Shown here: in pieces, positions 6,732 to 7,932 of the stretch
How positions within the stretch are numbered: position 1 is the first letter of the stretch
Layout: every line of letters starts with the position of its first letter
NCBI GenBank assembly: GCA_030037035.1
Contig: JASHSA010000027.1
Coordinates: 1 to 7,932 of the forward strand
Length of the DNA: 7,932 bases
Origin: Thermoplasmata archaeon
Lineage (GTDB): Archaea > Thermoplasmatota > Thermoplasmata > Lutacidiplasmatales > UBA184
Direction of reading: 5' to 3'
Translations under genes and position numbers: made by a program
The notes under the pieces: model-generated
Seen by the model: only the letters and a program-made list of their open reading frames with translations
What the model was told of the DNA's origin: nothing
The model's database searches: none

Positions 6732-6743
6732 GCGTCGCGACGC
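6732..6743. repeat. 12-base perfect palindrome GCGTCGCGACGC
   Basis: This perfect inverted repeat lies between the stop of the HExxH gene (6753) and the MFS promoter. It could be a hairpin in the 3' end of the HExxH transcript, or an operator upstream of the MFS gene. There is no U-tract for a terminator. At this GC content such a palindrome can arise by chance. Confidence 0.3.
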
Positions 6744-6752
6744 GCGCGCAGG

Positions 6753-7382
6753 CTACGAGCGGCTGGCGGCCCGGCCTCGCGGGGCGCTGGGCACGCCGAC
6801 CGCCTCGAGCAGCTGCTCGTGCTCCTTCTTCGAGATCCACTCGACCCGGAGGTACTCCCGCAGGTAGGCGTCCTCGACCCCGAGCGACCGCGCCTCCTCG
6901 ATGACGAACCGGTAGGCGTCGACCTCGGTCCGGCGCTCGACGTAGCTGAGGCCGGGCTCCCAGAGGTTCGCGCCGGCACGGCGCTGGAGCACGTGGCAGA
7001 GCTCGTGGTAGATGTCGAGGTAGAGGATCATCGCCGGGCTGTCGCGCAGGTGGCCGGCCCCGACGACGATGCAGTCCTGGTTCGGCGCGACGACCGGCTC
7101 CCAGCCCCGGCGCCGCGCGAACGCGGGGACCTCCCACGGGGCGACGTACATCCACATGTCCTGGTCGACGAGCTCGACGGACGTCTCGTCGAACAGCCGC
7201 GCACGCTTCGCGGGGTCGGATTCGATCCGCAGCGCCGGGGGCAGCCGGTCGAGACCGGGGAAGACGCCCAGCAGAGGATGTCGCCCGACCGGGAGCGTTC
7301 GGCGGACCTTGAAGCCCGGAGGCGAGGGCGCGGCGTCTTCGGCCTTCGTCCCCATCCCGGGCTCCCAGCCACGCGGACTCAT
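6753..7382 (-). CDS. Small HExxH zinc-metallopeptidase-like protein, family unclear
   Basis: The 209-residue product carries YHELCHVLQRR with a complete zinc-binding HExxH (His126-Glu127-Leu-Cys-His130). Twenty-three residues on, RRTEVDAYRF gives Glu153 as a likely third ligand. That layout (HExxH, then E..A..F about 20-25 residues later) is typical of small gluzincins such as the ImmA/IrrE group, but the rest does not clearly match that family and there is no helix-turn-helix. The region before it holds a Trp-rich stretch (DMWMYVAPWEVPAFA, 75-89) and a strand NQDCIVVGAGHL. No signal peptide or membrane helix is seen, so a cytosolic protease or a zinc-binding non-enzyme are both possible. ATG 7382 is the first start; ATG 7355 (residue 10) lies about 28 bases below an AATTAT element and could be a leaderless start, giving 200 residues. 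It faces away from a P1-family peptidase gene. Confidence 0.82.
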   Translation of the reverse strand: MSPRGWEPGMGTKAEDAAPSPPGFKVRRTLPVGRHPLLGVFPGLDRLPPALRIESDPAKRARLFDETSVELVDQDMWMYVAPWEVPAFARRRGWEPVVAPNQDCIVVGAGHLRDSPAMILYLDIYHELCHVLQRRAGANLWEPGLSYVERRTEVDAYRFVIEEARSLGVEDAYLREYLRVEWISKKEHEQLLEAVGVPSAPRGRAASRS

Positions 7383-7387
7383 AATTG
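7381..7387. promoter_or_regulatory. A/T element (ATAATTG / CAATTAT) in the divergent region
   Basis: This is the most A/T-rich patch between the two divergent peptidase-like genes. On the minus strand CAATTAT lies about 28 bases above ATG 7355, which would make that a leaderless start of the HExxH gene. On the plus strand it would start transcription near 7410, with a leader of about 40 bases for the P1 peptidase gene. A weaker patch, GCTAAGG at 7422-7428, is 26 bases from the GTG at 7451 and could instead serve that gene. Confidence 0.4.
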
Positions 7388-7450
7388 CGTCAGGTCCCCG
7401 GAGCGGTTCGCGGGGGCCGGGGCTAAGGCGCCGCCGCCGTTCCCCCCGGC

Positions 7451-7932
7451 GTGGCGCGACGTCGCGGCGACCTGCTCGCGGTGCACGGCGTGCGGGTCGG
7501 GCACAGTTCGGACTCCTCCGGTCGCACCGGGGTCACGGCGATCCTCTTCGAGGACGGATGTCCGGCCGTTGTCGATGTCCGGGGCGGCGCCTCGGGGACG
7601 TACGACACCTCCTCGCTCGCGCTCGAGGCGACGTTCGGGAGGCGCTGGGCGATCTTCTTCTCCGGAGGGAGCCTCTACGGCCTCGACGCCGCGGTCGGCG
7701 TCCGCTCGGCGCTCCTCGCGGAAGGGGCGGGCCTCCGTGCGTTCGGCTCGAGGCACCCTCTTGCGCCGATCTCCGGGGCGGTGATCTTCGACCTCGGCCC
7801 GGAGCTCCGCGAGCTGCCGGAGTACGCCGCGCTAGGGCGCGCGGCGGCGGCCGCGGCGCGCGCCGATCGCCTCGCCCAGGGCCGGGTCGGCGTGGGCACC
7901 GGAGCGACGGTCGCGAAGTACCTCGGACGGGC
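7451..7932 (+). CDS. P1 family peptidase (DmpA-like, family S58), N-terminal part (runs off the right edge)
   Basis: The frame is open from 7427 to the edge and encodes a P1-family N-terminal-nucleophile peptidase, the group of DmpA aminopeptidase and beta-peptidyl aminopeptidases that cleave N-terminal residues after self-processing. From GTG 7451 the 160 visible residues show, in family order: GVRVGH (13-18), TGVTAILFEDG (26-36), VDVRGGASGT (41-50), FFSGGSLYGLDAA (69-81), PISGAVIFDLG (106-116) and GVGTGATVAK (147-156). These match the usual GVRVGH, TGC, RGGAPGT, LTGGSAFGLDAA, PAAVIFDL and GAGTGATVGK blocks. The self-cleavage site and catalytic Ser lie beyond the window. GTG 7451 leaves a 12-residue lead to GVRVGH; GTG 7481 is a shorter alternative. 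No Shine-Dalgarno is visible, and a weak A/T patch 26 bases upstream would suit a leaderless start. No signal peptide, so cytosolic. It is divergent from the HExxH gene. Confidence 0.9.
   Translation, partial: MARRRGDLLAVHGVRVGHSSDSSGRTGVTAILFEDGCPAVVDVRGGASGTYDTSSLALEATFGRRWAIFFSGGSLYGLDAAVGVRSALLAEGAGLRAFGSRHPLAPISGAVIFDLGPELRELPEYAALGRAAAAAARADRLAQGRVGVGTGATVAKYLGR

Noticed and set aside
5209..7155. A minus-strand open frame of 648 codons in another frame through the MFS gene
   Set aside because: Arg/Pro/Ala-rich, no membrane segments or motifs, and overlaps the real transporter on the same strand.
5400..7784. A plus-strand open frame of 794 codons opposite the MFS and HExxH genes
   Set aside because: Its translation is almost all Arg, Asp, Glu, Pro and Ala with no domain, and it is antisense to two recognisable genes. 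It is a shadow caused by high GC.

Overview
The window is about 70% GC and looks like chromosomal DNA of an archaeon, most likely a high-GC member of the Thermoplasmatota or a related euryarchaeal line. The reasons are a Dpo4-type Y-family polymerase, two KaiC/RAD55-like proteins (one resembling the haloarchaeal 'HTR-like' family), an archaeal-type TruD, and short A/T islands placed like archaeal TATA boxes upstream of most genes, several with very short or no leaders. The lineage call rests on remembered family resemblance, not on a search. No rRNA, tRNA, CRISPR array, transposon or long repeat was seen. Gene density is about 95%.

Left block, positions 1-4687, all on the minus strand. In transcription order it holds: truD (tRNA pseudouridine synthase), a KaiC-fold protein with a wrecked P-loop, an intact KaiC-like ATPase overlapping it by 14 bases, a DNA polymerase IV (Dpo4), and the first 149 residues of an alkaline-phosphatase/nucleotide-pyrophosphatase superfamily enzyme that runs off the left edge. 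Dpo4 and the phosphatase are joined by a GTGA stop/start overlap. TATA-like islands before truD, the pseudo-KaiC gene and dpo4 suggest several promoters feeding one co-directional block.

Middle, positions 4688-6641. A 67-base divergent promoter region separates truD from a plus-strand 158-residue protein of unknown function. That gene ends 6 bases from the stop of a convergent minus-strand MFS transporter with a GTG start.

Right block, positions 6642-7932. A minus-strand protein of about 200 residues carries an HELCH zinc-metallopeptidase motif. Divergent from it, on the plus strand, is the 5' part of a P1-family (DmpA-like, peptidase family S58) aminopeptidase that runs off the right edge.

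The most unusual content is the translationally linked active/inactive KaiC pair next to the translesion polymerase, and the small HExxH protein of no clear family. The rest looks like ordinary archaeal chromosome. Many long open frames opposite these genes (up to about 790 codons) are compositional shadows and were left out.
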